64,000 nt of DNA from Streptomyces sp. NBC_00102 (GTDB lineage Bacteria > Actinomycetota > Actinomycetes > Streptomycetales > Streptomycetaceae). The notes beneath the pieces were generated by a model, which was given only the letters and a program-made list of their open reading frames with translations, was not told the DNA's origin and did not search any database. A program made the position numbers and the translations under genes. This document shows, one piece after another, positions 1-8,455 of the stretch. Each line of letters starts with the position of its first letter. The stretch's first letter is position 1. The stretch is from contig NZ_JAPEMC010000002.1 of the NCBI RefSeq assembly GCF_026343115.1, positions 248,001 to 312,000 of the forward strand. Reading direction: 5' to 3'.

Positions 1-660
1 CTGCTCTCCTCGCTCGACCAGAGCCTCGGGCGGATGGGCCTGGAGTACGTCGACATCTTCTACTCCCACCGTCCCGACCCGGAGACCCCGATGGAGGAGA
101 CGATGGGGGCGCTCGACACCGCCGTCCGCTCCGGCCGGGCGCTCTACGCGGGCATCTCCAACTACTCGCCCGAGCAGACCCGCGAGGCCGCGGCCATCCT
201 CAAGGACCTGGGCACCCCGCTCCTCATCCACCAGCCGCGCTACTCGATGCTCGACCGCTGGGTGGAGGACGGCCTCCTGGACACCCTGGACGAGGTGGGA
301 GCCGGCTCCATCGCGTACTCCCCGCTCGCCCAGGGCATGCTGTCCGACCGTTACCTCGACGGCATCCCGGAGGGCTCCCGGGCGGCGGGCTCCAGCCCGT
401 TCCTGACCCCGGACGCGGTCACCCCCGCGCTGGTGGAGAAGCTGCGGGCGCTCGACGCGGTGGCCAAGGAGCGCGGCCAGTCGCTCGCCCAGCTGGCGCT
501 CTCCTGGGTGCTGCGCGGCGGCCGGGTCACCTCGGCGCTGGTGGGCGCCAGCAGCGTCGCCCAGCTGGAGAACAGCGTGGAGGCCAGCCGCAACCTGGAC
601 TTCGACGCGGACGAGCTCGCCCTCATCGAGTCCATCCTCACGGGCTCCGAAGCGGCCTGA
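1..660 (+). CDS. aldo/keto reductase, C-terminal part (5' end outside window)
   Basis: The reading frame is open from the first base of the window, so the gene starts to the left. The visible 219 residues begin with the AKR signature LGRMGLEYVDIFYSHRPDP, which holds the catalytic-site His of the aldo/keto reductase barrel, and end with the NADPH-binding region (VTSALVGASS, QLENSVEA). The pattern (YSHRPDP, SPLAQGML) resembles the YghZ/Kv-beta-like branch, which reduces aldehydes and methylglyoxal with NADPH in the cytoplasm. The catalytic Asp, Tyr and Lys lie outside the window and cannot be checked. The substrate is unknown. Confidence 0.9.
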   Translation: MLSSLDQSLGRMGLEYVDIFYSHRPDPETPMEETMGALDTAVRSGRALYAGISNYSPEQTREAAAILKDLGTPLLIHQPRYSMLDRWVEDGLLDTLDEVGAGSIAYSPLAQGMLSDRYLDGIPEGSRAAGSSPFLTPDAVTPALVEKLRALDAVAKERGQSLAQLALSWVLRGGRVTSALVGASSVAQLENSVEASRNLDFDADELALIESILTGSEAA

Positions 661-716
661 CGGACCGCTGACGGGCCGACGGACCGCTGACGGGCCGACG
701 GACCGCTGACGGTCCG
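661..716. repeat. 19-bp tandem repeat ending in a terminator hairpin
   Basis: Two exact 19-bp units (CGGACCGCTGACGGGCCGA at 661-679 and 680-698) are followed by a third, changed copy at 699-716. The change turns the third copy into a perfect hairpin: CGGACCG, loop CTGA, CGGTCCG. It lies between the convergent aldo/keto reductase and corA genes and probably acts as a two-way terminator. Confidence 0.7.
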
Positions 717-717
717 T

Positions 718-1800
718 TCAGAGCCAGCCGTTGCGCCGGAAGCCCCGGTGGATCGCGAAGCACGCCAGGGCCATCAGCCCCAGTGCGAACGGGTATCCGT
801 AGGTCCACCGGAGCTCCGGCATGTGCGAGAAGTTCATCCCGTACATGCCGCACACCATCGTCGGTACGGCGACTATCGCGGCCCACGCGGTGATCTTGCG
901 CATGTCCTCGTTCTGCCCGACCGTCACCTGCGCGAGATGGGCCTGGAGGACCGAGTCGAGCAGGGAGTCGAAGGAGGCCAACTGCTCGTTCAGCCGGCTC
1001 AGATGGCCCGCGACATCGCGGAAGTACGGCTGTATCTCCAGCGGCACGGTCGGCATGGGGCGGGTCGCGAGCGTGTGCAGCGGGCGGTCGAGCGGGGCGA
1101 CCGCCCGCTTGAACTCCAGCAGTTCACGCTTCAGCTGGTAGATCCGGCCCGCCTCACCGCGTCCGGCGTCCACGCTGAACACGGCGGTCTCCACCGCGTC
1201 GATGTCGCGCTGCACGGCGTCGGCGACGTCCAGGTAGGCGTCGACCATCCGGTCCGCCACGGCGTGCAGCACGGCGGCCGGCCCCTGCCGCAGCCGGTCC
1301 GGGTCGGACTCCAGGGCCTCGCGCAGCGGGCCGAGCGAACCGTGACTGCCGTGCCGCACCGTGATCACGAAATCGTCCCCCGTGAAGACCATCAGCTCGC
1401 CGGTGTCCACCACGTCGCTGGTGGCGGTGAACTGCTCGTGGTCGACGTAACCGCACGTCCGGAAGACCGCGAACAGCCCCTTCCCGTACGGCTCGGCCTT
1501 CGGGTGCTGGTGTCCGCGCAGCGCGCTCTCCACCGCCACCGGGTGGAGGTCGAACAGCGCTGCCACGCGGGCGAGTTCCTCCTGGTCCGGCTCGTGGAGC
1601 CCGAGCCAGACGAAGCCGCGCCCGGAGCGCCGGACCCGGCGCAGAGCCTCCTCCGGCGAACCGGTCAGGGGCTGCCGGACGCCGTCCTCGTACGAGACGC
1701 AGTTCACGACGGAACTGCCGAGCGGGGAGCGGGCCGGGTGGCTCAGGTCGACCGTGCGGTGGATCGCACGGCTCATCGCCCGGCGGATGGAACGGATCAT
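718..1800 (-). CDS. corA: CorA-family magnesium/cobalt transporter
   Basis: This 360-residue protein has the CorA layout: a long cytoplasmic N-terminal funnel domain, then two transmembrane helices at the very C-terminus. The family's GMN signature is present as YGMNF in the loop after the first helix (region AIVAVPTMVCGMYGMNF), followed by the second helix and a basic tail. CorA forms pentamers that carry Mg2+ (also Co2+ and Ni2+) across the membrane. The start is taken at the ATG beginning MIRSIRRAM; the frame stays open upstream, but a GAGGGG-type ribosome binding site precedes this ATG and the family does not need a longer N-terminus. Confidence 0.9.
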   Translation of the reverse strand: MIRSIRRAMSRAIHRTVDLSHPARSPLGSSVVNCVSYEDGVRQPLTGSPEEALRRVRRSGRGFVWLGLHEPDQEELARVAALFDLHPVAVESALRGHQHPKAEPYGKGLFAVFRTCGYVDHEQFTATSDVVDTGELMVFTGDDFVITVRHGSHGSLGPLREALESDPDRLRQGPAAVLHAVADRMVDAYLDVADAVQRDIDAVETAVFSVDAGRGEAGRIYQLKRELLEFKRAVAPLDRPLHTLATRPMPTVPLEIQPYFRDVAGHLSRLNEQLASFDSLLDSVLQAHLAQVTVGQNEDMRKITAWAAIVAVPTMVCGMYGMNFSHMPELRWTYGYPFALGLMALACFAIHRGFRRNGWL

Positions 1801-1952
1801 CGGCACAGCGGCCCCCTCGGCATGGAATACGCGCGGCCAGTTTGCCACTTGACTGGTGCGTTTTCCCAGGCCGACCGTGGTCCCGGGTGAGGAGAGGAGA
1901 CGCGGGAACGGCCGGACGCGAAAGGCCGGACAGGGCGTCGGGGCGTCCGGGG

Positions 1953-2405
1953 TTACGCCGCGCAGAACTCGTTGCCCTCGGGGTCCCGCATGATCCACCA
2001 ATGCCCGGCCGGTCCCTTGTCGACCTCGCGGACCGGGGTGGCGCCGAGCTCCTGGAGCCGCTCGACCAGTGGGCCGAGGCCGCCGGGTCCGCCGTGGATG
2101 TCGACGTGCAGACGGTTCTTGCCGGACTTCTCCTCGGGAACGTCCTGGAAGAGCAGCCGCCGCCCGCCGCCCATGCCGCTGGTCTCGTCGAACGGGTCGT
2201 CGGGGTGGCGGATCGCGGCGTAGCCGCGGAAGGTCTTGCGGCCGTCGCGCTCGGTGACCGCGTCCTCGGCGAGCTGTCCGGCGGCCAGCAGCCGCGTGAT
2301 GAGCGGGCTCGGGTCCTCCACCACGTAGCCCAGCGCGGCGGCCCAGAAATCGGCGAGAACCGGCGCGTCCCTGCTGTCGATGACGAGCTTCCAGTGCAGT
2401 GCCAT
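1953..2405 (-). CDS. VOC (glyoxalase/bleomycin-resistance fold) protein
   Basis: The 150-residue protein has the beta-alpha-beta-beta-beta vicinal-oxygen-chelate pattern: WKLVIDSRDAPVLADFWAAALGY at the N-terminus and PAGHWWIMRDPEGNEFC at the C-terminus, typical of the actinobacterial glyoxalase-like family. Members bind a metal or a small ligand and include isomerases, dioxygenases and resistance proteins. No substrate can be assigned. The start is the ATG before ALHWKLV, preceded by GGGAGAGTGGAG. Confidence 0.85.
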   Translation of the reverse strand: MALHWKLVIDSRDAPVLADFWAAALGYVVEDPSPLITRLLAAGQLAEDAVTERDGRKTFRGYAAIRHPDDPFDETSGMGGGRRLLFQDVPEEKSGKNRLHVDIHGGPGGLGPLVERLQELGATPVREVDKGPAGHWWIMRDPEGNEFCAA

Positions 2406-2487
2406 GACTCCACTCTCCCGCATCCTCGCGGTCCGCGAGAGTCCGGCGGTCCGGGGAGCGGTGCGGAACCCGTCGGAAGGCGGTGCG

Positions 2488-2526
2488 AGGGGTGGGCCGC
2501 TCCCCGCGCGGGAGCGGCCCACCCCT
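2488..2526. terminator. 16-bp perfect hairpin
   Basis: AGGGGTGGGCCGCTCC (2488-2503) pairs exactly with 2511-2526 around a 7-nt loop. It lies just after the stop of the M64 peptidase gene on the minus strand and upstream of the VOC gene. Confidence 0.8.
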
Positions 2527-2529
2527 GGG

Positions 2530-3885
2530 TCAGGAGGTCACCGACCAGGTCAGGGTGTCGGTCGCGGCGGTCTTCGCCTTCGGGTCGCGCAGCGAGTCCG
2601 TGGTGTCCGTGACGCGCGCCATGAGGGTGTGGGTGCGCCCGTCCGCGGTGACGCCGAGCTGCCCGGGCACCACGCTCGTCAGGCCCTTGGCCTGCGTGAC
2701 CTCGGTGCCGTCGACGTACCACCGCAGGTCGAGCCGGGAAAGGCCGGCCGCCAGAGCGGCGACGTTCACGGTGACCGTCTGGCCGCGGCTCACGGTGGTG
2801 GCGGTGGTGGCCGCGGTGAGGGACGAGGCGTACCGGTAGAAGCCGCTGATCATGGCTTCCCGGCCCGGCAGGTTGAACTTGTCCGTGGAGAGCGACCGCA
2901 TCAGGGAGTCCGCGGTGGGCCGGTAGACGCCCAGCGGATAGTACGAACTGCCCGTGTACGTACCGACGGTGCCGCCGGAGGGGTCGCTCTCGCCGAGCCA
3001 GCGGTACCACTTCGCCTGGGCGGAGGTCAGCTGCGCGGCGGTGCGGACGGTGGAGTTGGGCTCGACCGGCTCCGCTCCGGTGTACGTGCCGTAGCTGTCG
3101 TACGTGTACTCGTCGGCGAGCAGGCCGATCGAGTGGCCTATCTCGTGCGCGGCGATCAGGCTGGACTGGCTGTTGTCGGACGAGAGGGTGGAGACCCCGG
3201 CGAAGGGATAGGAGGAGCCGAGCCCCGAGTAGCCGGCGCCGCCGTACTTCGTGGAGTTGGAGACCACGACGACGAGATCGGCCGCGGGGGCCTTCGCCGC
3301 GTACGACTTGACCTTGGCGAGGTCCACGCAGATGAGCCGTTCGGTGCTGGAGCACCAGAAGTACGAGCCGAGCGCGGTGTTCTTCACCACGCCCGCCGAG
3401 GGGTCGCCGGAGATGCCGGACTGGGCCGAAACGGCCCCGACCGCCCACACGTTGAACAGTCCCGTGTAGCTCCGGTAGGGCTCGACGGCGGTGACCTCCG
3501 CCCACCGGGCGCGGGCGTCGGCGAGGAAGTCGGCCTGCTGGTCGGCGGTGTAGCCGTCGCCGATGATCGCCACGTCCATGCGGGCGGAGCTCGGGCCGGT
3601 CTGGGAGAGGACGGTGACCGCGCCGTCGGTGGCCGCCGCGGCGTCGGCGGATCGCGCCGCCGAGGACGCCGCGGGAGCGGAGGCCGAGTACGGCGACGTG
3701 GCGGGCACCTGGACGCGTCGGCCCTCGGCCGCGGGGCCGGGAAAGTACTCGGCCTGAACGGTGGGTTCCTGCTTCGGTGACGGGGCGGGAGCGTTGCTCG
3801 CCGCGGCCGTACCGGTCGTGACGGCGAGCGCGGCGACGAGTGCCAGTCCGGCGGCGACCGCGGTCATGCGCATGCGTGGGCGCAC
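2530..3885 (-). CDS. secreted zinc metallopeptidase, family M64
   Basis: A 451-residue protein. Residues about 1-29 form a signal peptide (MRPRMRMTAVAAGLALVAALAV, ending TAAAS). The core matches peptidase family M64 (IgA peptidase-like): VAIIGDGYTADQQADFLADA near the start of the catalytic domain and the zinc motif HEIGHSIGLLADEY, where two His and a downstream acidic residue bind zinc and the Glu is catalytic. A C-terminal Ig-like domain follows (TVNVAALAAGLSRLDLRWYVDG). It probably degrades extracellular protein; the true substrate is unknown. The GTG start at 3885 has a GAAGGAG ribosome binding site six bases away. Confidence 0.9.
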   Translation of the reverse strand: MRPRMRMTAVAAGLALVAALAVTTGTAAASNAPAPSPKQEPTVQAEYFPGPAAEGRRVQVPATSPYSASAPAASSAARSADAAAATDGAVTVLSQTGPSSARMDVAIIGDGYTADQQADFLADARARWAEVTAVEPYRSYTGLFNVWAVGAVSAQSGISGDPSAGVVKNTALGSYFWCSSTERLICVDLAKVKSYAAKAPAADLVVVVSNSTKYGGAGYSGLGSSYPFAGVSTLSSDNSQSSLIAAHEIGHSIGLLADEYTYDSYGTYTGAEPVEPNSTVRTAAQLTSAQAKWYRWLGESDPSGGTVGTYTGSSYYPLGVYRPTADSLMRSLSTDKFNLPGREAMISGFYRYASSLTAATTATTVSRGQTVTVNVAALAAGLSRLDLRWYVDGTEVTQAKGLTSVVPGQLGVTADGRTHTLMARVTDTTDSLRDPKAKTAATDTLTWSVTS

Positions 3886-4332
3886 GGGATCTCCTTCATG
3901 GGGGTGGGCCCGCGTTCCGGCGGTGGGGCGCGGGTGACGCGGGTGGTGGGGGAGGCGCCGTGCGGGGTCGCGATCTCAGGAGTAAGCAAGTGGGTAAATA
4001 TGATTAAGCGTTCGATGAAGCTAGGGGTTCCCGAGGCCTCTGGCAAGAGGGGGAAGAGAAGTTGACGGTGTGCCGGATGCGCGGCACCCGGAGCCGTGCC
4101 GTCCGTACAGGGCCGCCCGAGACGTTCGAACCGTGCCGACACGCCAGTTGGGGGTTACACCGGGCATGCGGACGTGTCAGCCTTTGACCGTCTCCGCACG
4201 CACGGCACCCGCACGCGCAGAACCGGCACGCACGACACCCGCGAGTGCCGACCGCCCGCATGTACCGGCACCCGCACGCGCCGGCACCCGCACGTACCGT
4301 CTCCGCACCGGGAGGCGACGAGAGGATGAGCA
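3886..4332. other. intergenic region between divergent genes
   Basis: 447 bp between the M64 peptidase (leftward) and the metallophosphoesterase (rightward). It has an AT-richer island at about 3985-4025, a likely promoter area, and a low-complexity stretch at about 4190-4310 rich in CGCAC/GGCACCCG short repeats. No convincing gene is seen here. Confidence 0.5.
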
Positions 4333-5196
4333 GTGCCGCAGATCTCGGGCAACCTCCTGGCCATCAGCGACCTCCATGTCGGCCACCCGGAGAACCGGAG
4401 GATCGTCGCCGGCCTCCGGCCGGAGACGGAGGAGGACTGGCTGCTGGTCGCCGGGGACGTCGGGGAGATGTCCGAGGACATCGACTGGGCCCTCACCACC
4501 CTCGCGTCGAACTTCGCCAAAGTCGTCTGGGCGCCGGGCAACCACGAGCTGTGGACGCCCCCGAAGGACCCCCTGCGGCTGCGCGGCACGGAGCGGTACG
4601 AGCACCTCGTGGAACTCTGCCGGAGCCTCGGGATCGTCACGCCGGAGGACCCCTACCCGGTCTGGCGGGGGCCTGGCGGGCCCGTGACCGTCGCCCCGCT
4701 CTTCCTGCTGTACGACTACACCTTCCGCACCCACGCCGGGCTCAGCCGCGAGGAGGCGCTGGCCGCCGCCCACGAGGCGGGCGTGGTCTGCACCGACGAG
4801 TACCTGCTGCACCCGGACCCGTACGAGAGCCGCCACGCCTGGTGCGAGGCGCGGGTACGCCTGACCGAGGAGCGGCTCGGCGCGCTCGACCCGGACATGC
4901 CGCTCGTCCTGGTCAACCACTATCCGCTCGTCCGCACCCCCATGGACGTGCTGCGCTACCCAGAGTTCGCCCTCTGGTGCGGCACGGAACGGACGGCCGA
5001 CTGGCACCGCCGCTTCCCCGTCGCCGCGATGGTCTACGGGCACCTCCACATCCCCCGGTCCACCGTGTACGACGGGGTCCCCTTCGAGGAGGTCTCCGTC
5101 GGCTACCCGCGCGAGTGGCAGCGGCCCGGGCACCCCCGCACCGTGCCACCCCGCCGCATCCGCCCGGTCGTCCCGGCGGTACGCGGAGAACGGTGA
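4333..5196 (+). CDS. metallophosphoesterase (calcineurin-like)
   Basis: 287 residues with the five calcineurin-like motifs in order: ISDLHVGH (residues 11-18), VAGDVGEM, APGNHELW, VNHYPLV and YGHLHIPR. These supply the Asp, His and Asn ligands of a dinuclear metal centre that hydrolyses phosphate esters. It is cytoplasmic, with no signal or membrane segment. The substrate cannot be told from sequence. The GTG start at 4333 follows GAGGATGAGCA. Confidence 0.9.
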   Translation: MPQISGNLLAISDLHVGHPENRRIVAGLRPETEEDWLLVAGDVGEMSEDIDWALTTLASNFAKVVWAPGNHELWTPPKDPLRLRGTERYEHLVELCRSLGIVTPEDPYPVWRGPGGPVTVAPLFLLYDYTFRTHAGLSREEALAAAHEAGVVCTDEYLLHPDPYESRHAWCEARVRLTEERLGALDPDMPLVLVNHYPLVRTPMDVLRYPEFALWCGTERTADWHRRFPVAAMVYGHLHIPRSTVYDGVPFEEVSVGYPREWQRPGHPRTVPPRRIRPVVPAVRGER

Positions 5197-5347
5197 GGCG
5201 TGGCGGGTCCCGCCGGGAGCACCGCCGTCGGGCCCGCGTCCACGCCCCGCGAGGCCCCCGCGCCCCGGCCACGCTCCCTCGGACACCTTCCCGCGCAGGG
5301 ACCCGCGACCGGTTGCCGGGCCGGCCGGTGCTCCGGTGCCCCGCCCG

Positions 5348-6022
5348 TCACTCGTACCGGTACTTCAACGACTCCGCCTCGGTCCGCTCGATGTCGGCGA
5401 TCGTCAGCTCCGGCATCCGCAACTGGGCCAGCGTCACCTCGGCCGAGGCGGGCTGGGCGTCCGCCGGCAACCACTGTTCGGGCTTCCAGGCCCCGCTGCG
5501 CAGCAACGACTTGGGGCAGTGCGGGTAGACCTCCTCGATCCCCAGCACCAGCGCACTGGCGGGCGGCTTTCCCACCGCGGTCAACTGCTCCAGCAGCTCC
5601 GGGCGGGTGGAGACGACGGCGCGGCCGTTCACCCTCAGGGTGGTCGTCCGCCCGGGGACGACGAACAGCAGGCCGGCCCGCCCGGTGGCGATGATGTTCT
5701 CCAGGGTGTCGAGCCGTTTGTTGCCGGTCGCGTCCGGTATCGCCACCGTCCGCGCGTCCAGGACGGAGACGAACCCTGCGGGGCCGCCGCGCGGAGAGAC
5801 GTCGCAGTTGCCCTCGGCGTCCGCGCTGGCGATCAGCACCAGCGAGGAACAGCCGATCAACTTCCTGGTCTGTTCGGTGAGTTCGGTCATCTGCTTGCGC
5901 ACGGCCGCGGCGCTGGGAAGTGCGTACACCTCGCGCAGCGCCTCGCGGTCCCGTACGGCGTCCAGGCGGAGCGAGTCGAACGCACTGTCCGTCGCGCTGT
6001 CCACAAGGGGTCTTGTTGTCAT
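5348..6022 (-). CDS. pyridoxamine 5'-phosphate oxidase-family flavin-binding protein
   Basis: 224 residues with the split-barrel FMN-binding fold: SSLVLIASADAEGNCDVSPRGGP, then VAIPDATGNKRLDTLENI and GRAGLLFVVPGRTTTLRVNGRAVV. These match the MSMEG-type PNPOx-like family of predicted FMN- or F420-dependent oxidoreductases. No physiological substrate is known for this branch. The start is the ATG before TTRPLVDS; the longer open frame upstream is non-coding-looking sequence running antisense to the next operon. Confidence 0.85.
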   Translation of the reverse strand: MTTRPLVDSATDSAFDSLRLDAVRDREALREVYALPSAAAVRKQMTELTEQTRKLIGCSSLVLIASADAEGNCDVSPRGGPAGFVSVLDARTVAIPDATGNKRLDTLENIIATGRAGLLFVVPGRTTTLRVNGRAVVSTRPELLEQLTAVGKPPASALVLGIEEVYPHCPKSLLRSGAWKPEQWLPADAQPASAEVTLAQLRMPELTIADIERTEAESLKYRYE

Positions 6023-6265
6023 GCCTGTGACCCTAAGGGGCGGTTTCCCGTACGACTCCGGCCGGTGGGCACGCGCGCCCGGAGACGGCGACCGGCCGCC
6101 GCCCCCGGTACCGGCCCCGCCGCCGTGACCCGGTTCGCCCCGGCCCCGGCGGACCGAGCGGTTCCGTTCCCCGCCGCCCCGCCCACCCCGTGAGCCGCCG
6201 CCCGTGCGACCCATCCCCCCCCATGCCGTGGTCCACGCGGACCGGGGCGCGTACCGTATGGCCGC

Positions 6266-7099
6266 ATGAAGATCCTCATCAGCGCCGACATGGAGGGCGC
6301 GACGGGTGTGACCTGGCCGGGAGACGTCCTGCCCGGCACTCCCCAGTGGGAACGCTGCCGCCCCCTCTTCACCTCGGACGTGAACGCCGCGGCCCTCGGC
6401 TTCTTCGACGGGGGAGCCGACGAGGTCCTCGTCAACGAAGCCCACTGGAGCATGCGCAACCTGCTCCTGGAGCAGCTCGACGACCGCGTCGAGATGATCA
6501 CCGGGCGGCACAAGACCCTCTCCATGGTCGAGGGGATCCAGCACGGGGACGTCGACGCGATCGCCTTCGTCGGCTACCACACGGGCGCCGGCACCGAGGG
6601 CGTCCTCGCCCACACCTACCTCGCCAACTCGATCACCGGCGTCTGGCTGAACGGCGTACGCGCCAGTGAGGGCCTGCTCAACGCGCACGTCGCCGCCGAG
6701 TACGGGGTTCCCGTCGTGCTGGTCACCGGCGACGACCTGACCTGCGTGGACGCCGACGGGTACGCCCCCGAGGCCCGCAAGGTCGCCGTCAAGGACCACG
6801 TGTCCCGTTACGCGGCGGTGTGCCGCACACCTGCCCGTACCGCCGCCGACATCCGCGCCGCCGCCGCCGAAGCCGCCCCGCTGGCCGTCCGGCACGAGCC
6901 CGTCACCGGGGGCACCTACACCGTGGAGCTGGAGTTCGACGCCGAGCACCTGGCCGGTGCCGCCACCGTCGTGCCCGGTGTGGCGCGGAGCGGCGAACGG
7001 CGCGTCGCCTACACCAGCGCGACGATGTACGAGGGAATTCGCACGTTCAAGGCGGTCACCACGATCGTGTCCGCCGCAGTGGAGGAACAGTATGGCTGA
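6266..7099 (+). CDS. dppA: D-aminopeptidase, family M55 (DppA-like)
   Basis: 277 residues. The zinc and catalytic residues of Bacillus DppA are recognisable at nearly the same positions: D8 and E10 in SADMEG, H60 in NEAHWS, H105 in VGYHTGAG, H116 in LAHTYL and E135 in RASEGLLN. DppA forms a decamer that cleaves D-amino acids from the N-terminus of D-Ala-D-Ala and related peptides. It is the first gene of a four-gene peptidase operon; its stop overlaps the next start by eight bases. Within this operon it may act on peptides derived from peptidoglycan or other D-residue peptides (inference). Confidence 0.92.
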   Translation: MKILISADMEGATGVTWPGDVLPGTPQWERCRPLFTSDVNAAALGFFDGGADEVLVNEAHWSMRNLLLEQLDDRVEMITGRHKTLSMVEGIQHGDVDAIAFVGYHTGAGTEGVLAHTYLANSITGVWLNGVRASEGLLNAHVAAEYGVPVVLVTGDDLTCVDADGYAPEARKVAVKDHVSRYAAVCRTPARTAADIRAAAAEAAPLAVRHEPVTGGTYTVELEFDAEHLAGAATVVPGVARSGERRVAYTSATMYEGIRTFKAVTTIVSAAVEEQYG

Positions 7100-8435
7100 G
7101 TCGACCGCCCCGTCCCCTTCCGTGGACCAGCAGGCCCTGGACGAATCGGTGACGTTCACCTCGGAGCTCATCCGGATCGACACCACGAACAGTGGCGACG
7201 GCACCTGCCAGGAACGCCCTGCCGCCGAGTACGTCGCCGCACGCCTCGCGGACACAGGTCTGGAACCCGTCCTGCTGGAGCGCACCAAGGGCCGGACCAA
7301 CGTGGTGGCGCGCATCGAGGGGACCGACCCGTCCGCCGACGCGCTCCTCGTCCACGGCCACCTCGACGTCGTCCCCGCCGAGGCCGCCGACTGGACCGTG
7401 CACCCGTTCTCCGGCGAGATCCGCGACGGCGTCGTCTGGGGGCGCGGCGCCGTCGACATGAAGAACATGGACGCGATGATCCTGGCGGTCGTCCGGGGCT
7501 GGGCCCGCGCCGGCATCCGCCCCCGCCGCGACATCGTGATCGCCTACACCGCCGACGAGGAGGCCAGCGCCGCCGACGGCTCCGGCTTCCTCGCCGAGGA
7601 GCACGCCGGCCTCTTCGAAGGCTGCACCGAGGGCATCAGCGAGTCCGGCGCCTTCACCTTCCACGCGGGCGACGGACTCTCCCTCTACCCGATCGCCGCC
7701 GGCGAACGCGGTACGGGCTGGGTGAGGCTCACCGCGCACGGCCGGGCCGGCCACGGCTCCAAGGTCAACCGCGACAACGCCGTGACCCGGCTCGCCGCCG
7801 CGGTCACCCGGATAGGCGAGTACACCTGGCCCGTCCGGCTGACCCCGACCGTACGGGCCGCGCTCACCGAGATCTCCGCACTCCACGGCCTGACCGTCGA
7901 TCTCGACGCCCCCGGATTCGACGTCGACGAACTCCTCGGCAAGCTCGGCCCCGCCGCCGCGCTGATCGCGCCCACCGTCCGCAACAGCAGCAACCCGACC
8001 CAGCTGGACGCCGGATACAAGGTCAACGTCATCCCCGGCCACGCCACCGCCGTCGTCGACGGACGCGTGGTCCCCGGCGGCGAGGACGAGTTCCGCACCA
8101 CCATGGACCTGCTCACCGGCCCCGGTGTCGACTGGGAGTTCATCCACCACGAGGTGCCGCTGACCGCCCCGGTGGACTCCCCGACCTTCGCCAAGCTGCG
8201 TGCCGCGGTGGAACTCTTCGACCCCGGCGCGCACGCCGTCCCGTACTCCATGTCGGGCGGCTCGGACGCCAAGCAGTTCTCGCGCCTCGGCATCACCGGC
8301 TACGGCTTCTCGCCGCTCAAGCTGCCGGTCGGATTCGACTACCAGGCGCTCTTCCACGGCGTCGACGAACGCGTTCCCGTGGACGCCCTGCACTACGGGG
8401 TCCGCGTCCTCGACCACTACCTGCGCAGCGCCTGA
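7092..8435 (+). CDS. M20/M25/M40-family metallopeptidase
   Basis: 447 residues. The M20 zinc ligands are visible: HGHLDVVP, GRGAVDMKN and TADEEASA, with the late His in ALFHGVDERVP, and a dimerisation (lid) domain at about residues 200-310. Family members remove C-terminal amino acids or deacylate small amides in the cytoplasm. The ATG lies inside the end of the preceding gene and follows GGAGGAACAGT, which indicates translational coupling. Confidence 0.92.
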   Translation: MAESTAPSPSVDQQALDESVTFTSELIRIDTTNSGDGTCQERPAAEYVAARLADTGLEPVLLERTKGRTNVVARIEGTDPSADALLVHGHLDVVPAEAADWTVHPFSGEIRDGVVWGRGAVDMKNMDAMILAVVRGWARAGIRPRRDIVIAYTADEEASAADGSGFLAEEHAGLFEGCTEGISESGAFTFHAGDGLSLYPIAAGERGTGWVRLTAHGRAGHGSKVNRDNAVTRLAAAVTRIGEYTWPVRLTPTVRAALTEISALHGLTVDLDAPGFDVDELLGKLGPAAALIAPTVRNSSNPTQLDAGYKVNVIPGHATAVVDGRVVPGGEDEFRTTMDLLTGPGVDWEFIHHEVPLTAPVDSPTFAKLRAAVELFDPGAHAVPYSMSGGSDAKQFSRLGITGYGFSPLKLPVGFDYQALFHGVDERVPVDALHYGVRVLDHYLRSA

Positions 8436-8455
8436 CCACGACGGGGGAATCAACC

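Noticed and set aside
1154..3505. A 783-codon frame across corA, VOC and the M64 gene
   Set aside because: Arg/Pro-rich out-of-frame translation of three well-supported genes.
7056..8453. A 465-codon frame antisense to the M20 peptidase
   Set aside because: It shows the typical Gly/Val/Asp-rich shadow composition, while the sense strand has all M20 motifs.
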